Shown here piece by piece: positions 13,595 through 21,598 of a stretch of 22,843 nucleotides of DNA (position 1 is the first letter of the stretch; each line of letters starts with the position of its first letter). The notes under the pieces are model-generated. The model made no database searches, was not told where the DNA came from, and saw only the letters and a program-made list of their open reading frames with translations. A program made the position numbers and the translations under genes. The DNA is taken from the IMG/VR virus record IMGVR_UViG_3300031675_000531, positions 1 through 22,843 of that record; one strand, written 5' to 3'. This DNA is from a virus.

Positions 13595-15343
13595 CTACCT
13601 GGTCATGTTGTATTTTTTAATCCAATCACTAACAATCCATGCAGGTATAAGTGCCTTGCCGGCTTGCTGACTAGCTTTCGTTACATCTAGTTTAGAATTT
13701 TCGCCTGTTCTTTCTTTGTAAAATTTATTCAATTTAGAACTTGTACTAGTAGTCAGCCAATGCCCAACAGGAACAGTCCATCCAGTTTTTACTTTATTAA
13801 TAATTTCGTTTGGTAATTTGCCTAGGTATGCCTTCTTAATAAAAGTTTTAGTATCGTTTTTATCAGGACCTAATTTCGAATCGGTGTGCATACTCATACA
13901 ATATTGCATAAACATTTTTGTTGCTAATGGGAAACGTCCTTCCATACTGTAGGCCATGCCGTACTTGTCGTTTCTATTAAACATTTCTTCTGGTACCTGA
14001 GCAACACAGTCTAACGCCATATATGATCCTATAGGGTCATTAGAATTCCACAATTCTCCTGAATAGCATTTACGAAATTCTTTTATTAGTATATCATCAC
14101 TTATAGGATTATCGGTTAATTGCAATGGACGTTTTATTCTCTTTAGCCATAGTGCTAGAACATCGTCCCATGTCTCTATTTTTGTTTTACCTATTTGTTT
14201 TTGTAGCCACTGTGGATTTTTCATTTTCCAGTACTTTGGATATCCAGCAAGTATCTCGTCACCCATATCCCCAGCCATTGTAACTACAATTTCGTTCTCT
14301 GATAAAAACTTATTAGTAGAACAATACATCGACATACTAGGATTGTATACAGGTTGTTCCATATAATATATGCTGTTGTCCCAACATTCTATAAATGTTT
14401 CAGGAGTTGCTATAACTTCTTTATGATTAAAATTATTTTGTTGTGCAATTATCTTGGCACAGTTAGCGTCACTATTATAATCTTCATCTGCTTGTACATT
14501 AGGTTCCATTCTGTTTGTAAATGTATTTGCTTCACCTTTTAATTGTTTTAACTCATACGCAACCATGCTTGAATCAAGTCCGCCACTTAGGAATACACCA
14601 ATTTTTCTTCTACCTATTGAACACATCTCAACTGTTTTTTTTACGTTTGTTCTAAACTCTTCTGCATTAAATTGTTTGTTACTTGTAGGTTTAATATAAA
14701 CTCTGTGTGTTTGTGTGATTTTTTTATCGACCATATTGTATACTATGGTCTCTCCTGCTAGTAATTTTTTAATTCCTGTAAAGAATGTATTGCGTAACGC
14801 ATTGATTCCAGTCCTTGCCATGAAACTTACTGCAAGATTGTCCATTGTTCTGCTGTTAGGAACTTTATCTAACATGCCTTTTATCTCAGAACCAAAAACC
14901 AATCCTTCTTTGATTTCTGCATAGTACACAGGTTTTATACCTGCATGATCTCTGCTTAATGTAAGTGTGTTTTTATCAACTTCGTAATACGCAAAGCCGT
15001 GCATAGAATCTATTTCATCAACAAACAATAAGCCAAATTTATCTAGTCCCCAAGCAAGTAGTTCAGTATCACAGCCGGTTGTGTCTGTAAAGTCTTTATA
15101 TTTTTCTTTTAATTCGTAGTAATTAAATATTTCTCCATTATAAACAAGTTTGTTTCCTTGAGGTGTTGTCCACGGCTGTGTAGCATCACCTGGCTCACCC
15201 ATTATGCTTAACAAGTTGTGCCCTAGAGTTATATTTTCGTTGTGCCAAACACTCGACCCGTCAGGTCCTCTGTGCTTACATATATCTATAAATTCTTTTA
15301 TAAATTTTGGATTGTGTTCGGTTATACCGTATATACCACACAT
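13595..15343 (-). CDS. asnB: Glutamine-dependent asparagine synthetase / amidotransferase (AsnB family)
   Basis: The 582-residue protein is a class II glutamine amidotransferase joined to an ATP-pyrophosphatase synthetase domain. Cys2 (MCGIYGI) is the glutaminase nucleophile, with HRGPDG (24-29), NGEIFN (69-74) and the GCDTE loop (90-94). The synthetase domain has the PP-loop FLSGGLDSS at 251-259. All these residues are intact and the length (about 550-630) is normal, so it should be active. In metabolism it makes asparagine from aspartate; in polysaccharide loci the same family amidates uronic-acid sugars, and this position between glycosyltransferases favours that second role as inference. 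It joins the KpsC/S-like gene upstream through TAATG with an AGGA before the ATG. Confidence 0.92.
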   Translation of the reverse strand: MCGIYGITEHNPKFIKEFIDICKHRGPDGSSVWHNENITLGHNLLSIMGEPGDATQPWTTPQGNKLVYNGEIFNYYELKEKYKDFTDTTGCDTELLAWGLDKFGLLFVDEIDSMHGFAYYEVDKNTLTLSRDHAGIKPVYYAEIKEGLVFGSEIKGMLDKVPNSRTMDNLAVSFMARTGINALRNTFFTGIKKLLAGETIVYNMVDKKITQTHRVYIKPTSNKQFNAEEFRTNVKKTVEMCSIGRRKIGVFLSGGLDSSMVAYELKQLKGEANTFTNRMEPNVQADEDYNSDANCAKIIAQQNNFNHKEVIATPETFIECWDNSIYYMEQPVYNPSMSMYCSTNKFLSENEIVVTMAGDMGDEILAGYPKYWKMKNPQWLQKQIGKTKIETWDDVLALWLKRIKRPLQLTDNPISDDILIKEFRKCYSGELWNSNDPIGSYMALDCVAQVPEEMFNRNDKYGMAYSMEGRFPLATKMFMQYCMSMHTDSKLGPDKNDTKTFIKKAYLGKLPNEIINKVKTGWTVPVGHWLTTSTSSKLNKFYKERTGENSKLDVTKASQQAGKALIPAWIVSDWIKKYNMTR

Positions 15344-16323
15344 TACATTCCTAACTTTTCTTTAAATCTTTTGAACACCGTACCATTTCTAATTTCTTTT
15401 TCACTCCACAGTTTATATCCGAGATCGTTAAGCCATTGAGTCCTGTCGGGATATTCCGGAGTTTCTATGTTGTTTAAATCTTTGTTAGCTACTGGCCAAC
15501 TAATTGCAAGGTCTGAGGTATTAAACGTAGGTATCCCGCGAACACAAGAGTCAACACCGGCAGTGGAATTATGTGTAACAACAGCATGACAATTAGATAT
15601 TGCTTCTTGGAAATGGAATCTATAATACTTTTTTTCATCTCCTTGAAAGAACTTTTGTCCTACAATAACTTCTACATCGTCTGGAAACTCTTTTATTCGT
15701 TCTTCTATATGAGCAACATGATTTGGATGAGGTCGTACAATAAATTTTCTATCTGTCATAGGTCTCAATTTTTCATAAACTCCGTTGAACCATTCAATAG
15801 GATCGAGATTGTTCATACTCCAATTGTCTTTAGGTTGTAGCACAAACAGAATTGGATCCTCTTGATCGGATTTTCTCCATGGTTCGCTTTTAACATTCCA
15901 TCTGGTTTTTGCGGCCTCCCATCTATCAGGAGGACTGTTATCTGACAAGAAGTCGCCGTTGTTCATGGGTGAAAATAATGAAACTCGCCAGTGGTGTTTA
16001 TCACCGTGTACATTGCCAAAACTTGAAAGTAATCCTCCGTCAAATGTTATTATTTTAATTCCTTTTTTCTTTGCACGTTCTACTAGGTCTCGTCTACGTC
16101 CCTTGGTGTGATGCATTTGATTACTGCCACCATATCCAAACATGCAACCGATTGGTGCAGTTGGCTCCATTTCATCTTTAGTCCAATCCCCAGTCTTTGT
16201 TTCATTAATCATTATGGGTTCGTCACCACAAGCTCGTATACCTTCAGCCATGTATTGCAAGAGATCATAACTTGCTCCTCTACGTCTATCTTTTACTGTT
16301 CTTCTAAATATTTCAACTTTCAT
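15343..16323 (-). CDS. KpsC/KpsS-like polysaccharide glycosyltransferase, paralog 2
   Basis: The 326-residue protein is the longest of four paralogs. It has FIVRPHPN (194-201) and AVVTHNSTAGVDSCVRGIPTF (247-267), the capsule-synthesis signature, and ends with WLNDLGYKLWSEKEIRNG, matching the other paralogs. The N-terminal half is basic (KDRRRGAS, KGRRRDL) and has ITFDGGLLSSFG near 92-103. It belongs to the RPHP-containing pair, with the product of 11827-12699. A good Shine-Dalgarno (GGAGA) precedes the ATG, and the gene overlaps its upstream neighbour by 11 bases. It is probably a soluble, membrane-peripheral glycosyltransferase using an acidic sugar nucleotide; this is family inference. Confidence 0.7.
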   Translation of the reverse strand: MKVEIFRRTVKDRRRGASYDLLQYMAEGIRACGDEPIMINETKTGDWTKDEMEPTAPIGCMFGYGGSNQMHHTKGRRRDLVERAKKKGIKIITFDGGLLSSFGNVHGDKHHWRVSLFSPMNNGDFLSDNSPPDRWEAAKTRWNVKSEPWRKSDQEDPILFVLQPKDNWSMNNLDPIEWFNGVYEKLRPMTDRKFIVRPHPNHVAHIEERIKEFPDDVEVIVGQKFFQGDEKKYYRFHFQEAISNCHAVVTHNSTAGVDSCVRGIPTFNTSDLAISWPVANKDLNNIETPEYPDRTQWLNDLGYKLWSEKEIRNGTVFKRFKEKLGM

Positions 16324-17128
16324 CTAGTATTCTCCATGCATAACCGTTGCTTATTTCTTCTGCTGTGAATTGACCGTATGCCATTGAATAGTATAACGGT
16401 TCTCTGTCAATGTAGCAAGGGTTTTCTATCTTTGAGAAATCTGTTTCTGATATAGGTGCACAGGCATTATGCACATTAGTAAAACACGGAATACCTCTAG
16501 TAGTAGCTTCTAATGTGATATTTGAATTGTAGGTAACAATAGCATAAGCATCATTCCAATCTATCGGTCCACTAGGTGCAGTATTATCTTTGCCTGTCAC
16601 TATCATTCCTCCGTCGTCATTGTATCCTATAATTGGATTGTATCCTTTATTCTTTACTATTATTGGACGATCGGTATTAGCTTTAAGCGTCTCTAGTGTT
16701 TTGTCTAGCCAGTCGTGTACTCCAAAAAATTCTTTTATAGCATTAGATGGCGGGCATACAATAATGTTCTTTCCGTTTTTCTTCCATGGGTTAATAGGCC
16801 ACGGAAATGATTTTTTAAAACGGTCATCGGGTCTGTCTTCTTGCCAGGTCTTTAAATGATTGTTCTTTACAATTTTAGTGTAGTAAGGATTGTTTCTTGT
16901 TTCACCCCAATACGGTCTGTCCATATAATAAAAATCAATCTTGTTTTTTTCTGCCCATTTGTATACTAGATGTGTTCCACGTAGCACTCCAAACATCACA
17001 GCTTTAGTACAATCTTTTTTATTAATAATGTCATTAGGTAATAATTTTTTTGCATTAGGTAGTCCTTGCACTGCCCAGTCGACATATTTCTCTGTGGGTT
17101 GTCTATTAGTAGAACTAACGTAAATCAT
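16313..17128 (-). CDS. KpsC/KpsS-related protein, paralog 3 (lacks RPHP)
   Basis: The 271-residue protein keeps the second motif of the family, TYNSNITLEATTRGIPCF (199-216), but at the RPHP site it reads PIIVKNKGYN. It is closest to the product of 18947-19759: both have a YYMDRPYWGE / FWFTDTPYFG element near 67-79, IIVCPPSNAI / ILVCPSSAGI, and the end QFTAEEISNGYAWRIL. The pair forms a separate subfamily with a swapped donor-site loop, so the donor may differ or one step may be non-catalytic. The start is the ATG at 17128, 45 bases behind GT61. Part of the leftward glycan operon. Confidence 0.6.
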   Translation of the reverse strand: MIYVSSTNRQPTEKYVDWAVQGLPNAKKLLPNDIINKKDCTKAVMFGVLRGTHLVYKWAEKNKIDFYYMDRPYWGETRNNPYYTKIVKNNHLKTWQEDRPDDRFKKSFPWPINPWKKNGKNIIVCPPSNAIKEFFGVHDWLDKTLETLKANTDRPIIVKNKGYNPIIGYNDDGGMIVTGKDNTAPSGPIDWNDAYAIVTYNSNITLEATTRGIPCFTNVHNACAPISETDFSKIENPCYIDREPLYYSMAYGQFTAEEISNGYAWRILDES

Positions 17129-17173
17129 TACTCATATTTAAGGTTGTCTTGTTACCAGATGTAAATTACCAAT

Positions 17174-18256
17174 TTAATCTAAATGTCTAACTAATTCTGC
17201 AACGTTCACTTTGAAATTAATTAAATCGCTTTTTCTTTTTATGCCTGCAGGCTTTTTCTTACCATCCATTGGTATCGGTACTGCTTCGGCTATATAAAGT
17301 TCGTGCTTCAACCCTAGGTGATGTGAAAGTATTGGATAAACTTTTTTATGAATCATTTTAGGCTCTTGTATTTCGATAACTTTAGTTCCACGTTTACACC
17401 ACAGTAAGTTTACTAATCCTGCACCGTGAGCCGCAACAATGTGTGTTGCTTCTGCAAACGTTTTCATCTGTTCTCTTATACTCATATTTTCGAGGGCAAC
17501 TGCTTCGTACCCTTTAAGTGCTAATAGTAGTTCATCGGAGTTTGTTAGTTTTCTTGTTTTAGCACCTGGACGTAACACAACTATTTTCCTGTGTGCTGTT
17601 GTACCTTTGAGTCCAGGACGTCCTTTGAAATGTTTTAGCCATGGAGCCAAGTGAGGAGTAATAACGCCATCTCTAGAATTGCTTAGACTGGGCACTAGTA
17701 AATGTCTAAACTGCCATGTTTCGCCTTTTGGCATCACTATAACTTTGACCTCGGGAAATAATTCTTTGATACATTTTTTAAGATACTTGCTTTCGTTTGC
17801 TAACACGTAGCAGTATCTTGTAAAATCTGTGGACCATCTCTTTTCTAAAAGTCTAAATTTAGATATAACGTCAATCCAAATATGCCATGGATTTTCTGCA
17901 CTTGCTTCATCAATTGGTAACCATACGTAATGATATTTCTTGTCAAAGTATTCGGTAGTAGGTGGTAATACAACATCCACATCATCACTCCAGTCATTCC
18001 AAAGTTTGTGTGATTTTTGAGGCTTATGTTTGCTGGCATGTGTGAGTCCCCAAACATAATTGGTTATAAGTTTGTTAGCCATAGTAACAAGTACTGGGCA
18101 AGTGTTTACCTTAACATTATGAAATTCTGCGACGAACGTTGGTAAACTTGTAAAGTTTGGATCAATATCTTCATGGTATGGCACGGCATAATCATAACCA
18201 TTATCTACCATTTCCCATTTGTCTAAAAAGTATTTGATCGAATCTATGTTTTTCAT
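17174..18256 (-). CDS. GT61-family glycosyltransferase
   Basis: The 360-residue protein has the complete GT61 (DUF563) signature in its C-terminal domain: VVLRPGAKTRKLTNSDEL (226-243), then ALENMSIREQMKTFAEATHI (254-273), and AAHGAGLVNLLWCKRGTKVIEI (275-296), with the HGAGL loop at 277-281. This family includes EGT-type and xylosyl/GlcNAc transferases, and in bacteria is common in LPS and capsule loci. The N-terminal half has HIWIDVISKFRLLEKR, the usual linker. No signal peptide or membrane anchor. It is the first gene of the leftward operon, with the shared divergent promoter directly upstream. Confidence 0.88.
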   Translation of the reverse strand: MKNIDSIKYFLDKWEMVDNGYDYAVPYHEDIDPNFTSLPTFVAEFHNVKVNTCPVLVTMANKLITNYVWGLTHASKHKPQKSHKLWNDWSDDVDVVLPPTTEYFDKKYHYVWLPIDEASAENPWHIWIDVISKFRLLEKRWSTDFTRYCYVLANESKYLKKCIKELFPEVKVIVMPKGETWQFRHLLVPSLSNSRDGVITPHLAPWLKHFKGRPGLKGTTAHRKIVVLRPGAKTRKLTNSDELLLALKGYEAVALENMSIREQMKTFAEATHIVAAHGAGLVNLLWCKRGTKVIEIQEPKMIHKKVYPILSHHLGLKHELYIAEAVPIPMDGKKKPAGIKRKSDLINFKVNVAELVRHLD

Positions 18257-18258
18257 GT

Positions 18259-18291
18259 TTGCATTTTGTCAGTAAGTATACTATAATTATA
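18259..18291 (+). promoter_or_regulatory. Promoter for the rightward glycan operon
   Basis: TTGCAT at 18259-18264 is followed after 17 bases by TATAAT at 18282-18287, a perfect -10. Transcription would start about 12 bases before the ATG at 18307. The -10 lies inside TATAATTATA (18282-18291), which reads the same on both strands and also serves the opposite promoter. Confidence 0.6.
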
Positions 18292-18314
18292 CTACTAAAC
18301 AACAGCATGAGCAA
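18286..18314 (-). promoter_or_regulatory. Promoter for the leftward glycan operon
   Basis: On the minus strand TTGCTC (18314-18309) is followed after 17 bases by TATAAT (18291-18286), a perfect -10, with a leader of about 22 bases to the GT61 ATG. It overlaps the rightward promoter, and the two share the palindromic TATAATTATA. The -35 falls inside the first codons of the divergent SGNH gene. Confidence 0.55.
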
Positions 18315-18972
18315 ATTATTATCAAATGGGTGTAGTTTCTTAACACCGAGAAACAAAGACGGGGTAGAAACATTTACCACAAAAATCTTAGCGGAAGGTT
18401 ACAATCTAGAATTGTTTAACCTTGCAATGGGTGGTCGTGGTAATACTAGAATAAGTTTTTCAACTAAGGTTTGGTGTGAGCAAAATAATAATGAAGATGT
18501 TTTTGCTGTGATAGGGTGGTCCAGTGCAGTAAGGAACGACTACATAACAGACGATGGGTGGAAGAAAGGCCGTATACCCGGTACCGATCTTACTTGGCGG
18601 ACTTGGAAGACATTAGACAATGTAAGTTTTATACGAAAACAACAAGGCTGGGATATAGAAAGCAATCTTACTATGAAGTTTCTTAATAATGTTTTTGATT
18701 TGCAAAATTATTTTGAACGTAAGCAAATACCTTATGTGATGTATAACTCTCTGCCTAACGACTTTGGTAATGGCACCGAAGACTTTACTATAATTAGAAA
18801 TGCAATCAACATGGATAGATTCTTTAATCCAAAAGTGAGTCAACTTGAATTTGCCTCTGATAAAAATTTAATAGTAAGTCCTAACGATCCACATCCGTCA
18901 GCCGAAGGCCACGAACAGTGGGCAAAACAATTAAAAGAGTTTATAGATGTTAACAATTTACGCACCATTTAA
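18307..18972 (+). CDS. SGNH/GDSL-type hydrolase
   Basis: The 221-residue protein has the block I serine in SNGCSF (Ser10), the block II-like GGRGNTR (42-48), which carries the oxyanion Gly/Asn, and block V NDPHPSAEGH, with Asp194 and His196 as the rest of the triad. Such enzymes add or remove O-acetyl groups on polysaccharides, or cleave esters. There is no signal peptide or membrane segment, so it acts inside the cell or is released at lysis. I chose ATG at 18307, which places GCSF near the N-terminus as usual; a TTG at 18259 would add 16 residues and overlaps the promoter. First gene of the rightward operon, overlapping the next by 26 bases. Confidence 0.78.
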   Translation: MSKLLSNGCSFLTPRNKDGVETFTTKILAEGYNLELFNLAMGGRGNTRISFSTKVWCEQNNNEDVFAVIGWSSAVRNDYITDDGWKKGRIPGTDLTWRTWKTLDNVSFIRKQQGWDIESNLTMKFLNNVFDLQNYFERKQIPYVMYNSLPNDFGNGTEDFTIIRNAINMDRFFNPKVSQLEFASDKNLIVSPNDPHPSAEGHEQWAKQLKEFIDVNNLRTI

Positions 18973-19759
18973 TAATAAAAATAGCAAAGCATACGAAGTC
19001 TTCGATGGTGTGCAAAAGTCTTGGCCCGAACAAACAAAATTGTTAGACAATCAAACTGAAATAGAACCAGTAGCAAACAGTATGTTTTGGGGATTCGTTG
19101 GCAATAATAGAGCTATGGTTAAAAAACTTGAAGCACGTAAGCACCAGTTTTGGTTTACAGATACTCCGTACTTTGGAAGATTTGATAATAATAATTTAAA
19201 ACCAGACAATCATTATTGGCGTATTTGTAGAAATAAAATTCATGCATCATATATTAAGATGTGCAAGTCAGATAGATTTGATAAATTTGGAATTAAAATT
19301 AAAGCACCTAACTTTAAAGGTAGTTACATATTGGTATGTCCTAGCTCAGCTGGTATACACAACTACTTAGACAAACCTAATTGGACAAATGACATCGTAG
19401 CACAAATTAAAAGGTACACAGATAGACCAATAAAAATTCGACAAAAGCCCCGAGGTAGAGGTACATCAGGACCAAGTGAAGCAACAGTTCCCTTATCTGA
19501 GGATCTCAAAGACGCTTGGGTATGTGTAACAAGTTGTTCGATAGCCGCCGTTGAAGCACAGTGTATGGGCATACCTGTTATATGTGATGAAAAAAGTTTT
19601 GCTAAAGAAGTTGGTGGACAAGAACTTGCAGACATTGAAAATCCTTTCTTTGTTGGTTGTGAAGATTGGGTATACAGTTTGGCTTATCAACAGTTTTCAC
19701 CAGAAGAAATTGCCAACGGTAAAGCAGTAGAGATATTAATGGACAAAGGATTATTGTGA
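18947..19759 (+). CDS. KpsC/KpsS-related protein, paralog 4 (lacks RPHP)
   Basis: The 270-residue protein pairs with the product of 16313-17128. It shares FWFTDTPYFGR (68-78), ILVCPSSAGI (128-137), VTSCSIAAVEAQCMGIPV (194-211), and the end YSLAYQQFSPEEIANGKAVEIL. At the RPHP position it has IKIRQKPRG. It is on the other strand from the other three paralogs, so the family has been duplicated and dispersed on both arms of the cluster. Its ATG at 18947 lies in the last codons of the SGNH gene, and its TGA overlaps the GTG start of the methyltransferase. Its precise activity is not visible. Confidence 0.6.
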   Translation: MLTIYAPFNNKNSKAYEVFDGVQKSWPEQTKLLDNQTEIEPVANSMFWGFVGNNRAMVKKLEARKHQFWFTDTPYFGRFDNNNLKPDNHYWRICRNKIHASYIKMCKSDRFDKFGIKIKAPNFKGSYILVCPSSAGIHNYLDKPNWTNDIVAQIKRYTDRPIKIRQKPRGRGTSGPSEATVPLSEDLKDAWVCVTSCSIAAVEAQCMGIPVICDEKSFAKEVGGQELADIENPFFVGCEDWVYSLAYQQFSPEEIANGKAVEILMDKGLL

Positions 19760-20397
19760 AAATAGAAAAATTAAGCGAGGGGCTATGGGTTCCGTCCGCA
19801 GATGCTCAGATAGAACAATGGCGTGAAAAAGGAAAGCCATTCATGCAGGAAACTGGACTCAATGAGTTTCTTCAATGGTGCGAAAATCAACATAAAAAAT
19901 TTAATCTAATAGTAGATGTGGGAGCATGGTGCGGAACATGGACATTGGCCATGCAAAAATATGCAAAAAATATACATTGTTATGAACCAAACAAAATACA
20001 TTATGAATGCCTTACAAGAAATGTAGCACGATATAATCATGTTAGATTGTACAATCAAGCAGTTGGTAATGAAGATGGATTTGTTAAACTAACTGAGGAG
20101 TCTGCCACACAGAATACTAGAGTCCTAATGGAAAAGGGAGAAACAAAGATCAATAAATTAGATTCCTTAGACACAACAGGCATTGACATGATTAAGATAG
20201 ATGTCGAGGGCCTCGAAATGGAAGTTCTTAAAGGTGCAGGAAAAATTTTAGAAAATGTTGAATACTTAATGATCGAATTGAATGGTAATAGTGAGAAATA
20301 CGGTAGCAGTAAAAAGGATATCAAGGAACATCTGAAATCCCTCGGGTTCAAGGTATTAATGAAAACCTGGCCTGACCTTGTCTATTACAAAGCATAA
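19756..20397 (+). CDS. FkbM-type SAM-dependent methyltransferase
   Basis: The 213-residue protein has the SAM-binding motif I DVGAWCGTW (54-62), motif II acidic end CYEPN (75-79), CLTRN, and the FkbM signature DMIKIDVEGLEMEVLKGAGK (144-163). FkbM proteins methylate hydroxyls on sugars and natural products, and are frequent in LPS and capsule loci. The start is GTG, supported by AAAGGA five bases upstream and by overlap with the stop of the previous gene; an ATG is not available in a better place. It is followed directly by a second FkbM-type gene through TAATG. Confidence 0.85.
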   Translation: MKIEKLSEGLWVPSADAQIEQWREKGKPFMQETGLNEFLQWCENQHKKFNLIVDVGAWCGTWTLAMQKYAKNIHCYEPNKIHYECLTRNVARYNHVRLYNQAVGNEDGFVKLTEESATQNTRVLMEKGETKINKLDSLDTTGIDMIKIDVEGLEMEVLKGAGKILENVEYLMIELNGNSEKYGSSKKDIKEHLKSLGFKVLMKTWPDLVYYKA

Positions 20398-20999
20398 TGT
20401 ACGAATACTTAGAAAAACTAAAAGTCAAACACGAGTTCATGCCAGCAAAGATCTTAGACATAGGTGCTTGGAATGGTTTTTGGACTAACAATGTTAAAAA
20501 AATCTGGGCAGAGGCAGAATACACATGCATAGAAGCAGGACAAAAGCATGAGAAGAAGTTGAAAGAAATTACGTCCAACTATCATATCGCAGTGTTAGGA
20601 GATTCGAATAGAGAAATTAAAATGCATCTGGCTGAAATTTCAAAAGGCAACAAAAAGAAAATAACGTACACAAAAGGTTCCAGTGTGTTTGGTGTGTATG
20701 AAAATTATGAGTTGAGACAGATGCAGACACTAGATGAGTTAGTGGGCAGTGACGCACAGTTTGATTTGGTAAAACAAGACGTTCAAGGTGCAGAGATTAT
20801 GATAATGAAAGGTGCTCCAGAGATTTTTAAGAGAGCAAAGTATGTGATACAGGAAGTGAACCTACACAAGGATGAAAATTTTCCAGACATGCCCCATGAA
20901 GAAATAATGGACAGTTACATGAGCACATTGGGATTCAATAACAGCGACATCATAGCCACGCACGACGGATTAGATCAAGTGGACAAGATCTACTTTTAA
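20397..20999 (+). CDS. Second FkbM-type methyltransferase
   Basis: The 200-residue protein has DIGAWNGFWT (21-30) as SAM motif I, CIEAG in place of EPn at motif II, and DLVKQDVQGAEIMIMKGAPE (123-142) as the FkbM block. The QDVQGAE form, with Gln in place of Glu, and the lost EPN are departures from the typical enzyme, so substrate or activity may differ from its neighbour. It is probably a divergent copy of the gene before it, in the same transcript (TAATG junction). Its stop shares the TTAA tetramer with the stop of the convergent oxygenase-like gene. Confidence 0.8.
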   Translation: MYEYLEKLKVKHEFMPAKILDIGAWNGFWTNNVKKIWAEAEYTCIEAGQKHEKKLKEITSNYHIAVLGDSNREIKMHLAEISKGNKKKITYTKGSSVFGVYENYELRQMQTLDELVGSDAQFDLVKQDVQGAEIMIMKGAPEIFKRAKYVIQEVNLHKDENFPDMPHEEIMDSYMSTLGFNNSDIIATHDGLDQVDKIYF

Positions 21000-21598
21000 C
21001 CTCTATAAAAACAATTTTTATTATCTTTCATAAGAAATAAATTTAATGTTATTCTTTGCTCCACTTGATCACTTTCGTAACTGTGCCAAGTCTTGCCTTG
21101 TTGTCCGCAAAATATAAAAGTACTGTTAGGCTTCCATTCTGCTTCTTTAACAAACGCTTTTTCATTCTGCTCCGTGTACATTTTTGTTCCCACATTCACT
21201 TCTGGAGTTATGTAGGTTACACTGCTCCATATTTTTTCAAGCCCTTCTTGGTGTATGTAGAACTTATAAGGCAACGGTGGAGTCACAGAAATGTGGGCAT
21301 TGACAGATAGGTCTTCGAACCATCTATAATTGGGATATTGGTCACACAAAACTTTTGCATTATCTAAAATTATTTTAGCTATATCATGTATTTGATCATA
21401 GAACTTAATGTTATGATCAGTAAAATCTTTTGGAAATATATGAACAAGTCTGTCTTTGGGCACCTTTATGTTGAGACACTGATCTTTAAGTTTAACGAAT
21501 TCTTCTTGTGGCAATGTGTCTTCTATAATTTGATGCGACCATGGATCATTGATTGTGGTGCTGTCAATACATTTACTTACAAAATGCTTTCCTATCAT
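20996..21598 (-). CDS. 2OG-Fe(II) oxygenase-like protein
   Basis: The 200-residue protein fits the double-stranded beta-helix 2-oxoglutarate oxygenases. YIHQEGLEK gives His116 and Glu118 (HxE in place of HxD), YITPEVNVGTKMY (129-141) is the strand before the jelly-roll turn, and TWHSYESDQVEQRITLN gives His172 and Arg182, the third iron ligand and the 2OG-binding arginine. These enzymes hydroxylate proteins, sugars or small molecules and are common in marine T4-like phages. It overlaps the radical SAM gene upstream by 4 bases and has an AGGA before its ATG. The substrate is unknown; a glycan or the partner radical SAM product are candidates by position only. Confidence 0.7.
   Translation of the reverse strand: MIGKHFVSKCIDSTTINDPWSHQIIEDTLPQEEFVKLKDQCLNIKVPKDRLVHIFPKDFTDHNIKFYDQIHDIAKIILDNAKVLCDQYPNYRWFEDLSVNAHISVTPPLPYKFYIHQEGLEKIWSSVTYITPEVNVGTKMYTEQNEKAFVKEAEWKPNSTFIFCGQQGKTWHSYESDQVEQRITLNLFLMKDNKNCFYRG

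Noticed and set aside
14354-14542. Plus-strand frames rich in Phe, Ile and Cys opposite asnB and the KpsC/S-like genes, resembling small membrane proteins
   Set aside because: They are antisense shadows of AT-rich, lysine- and asparagine-rich coding sequence; no Shine-Dalgarno, promoter or gap supports them.
17129-17173. Direct repeat GGTAA...GGTAA as a possible regulator or terminator between GT61 and paralog 3
   Set aside because: It is a short direct repeat, not a hairpin, with no T-run, and is of a length expected by chance in 45 bases.
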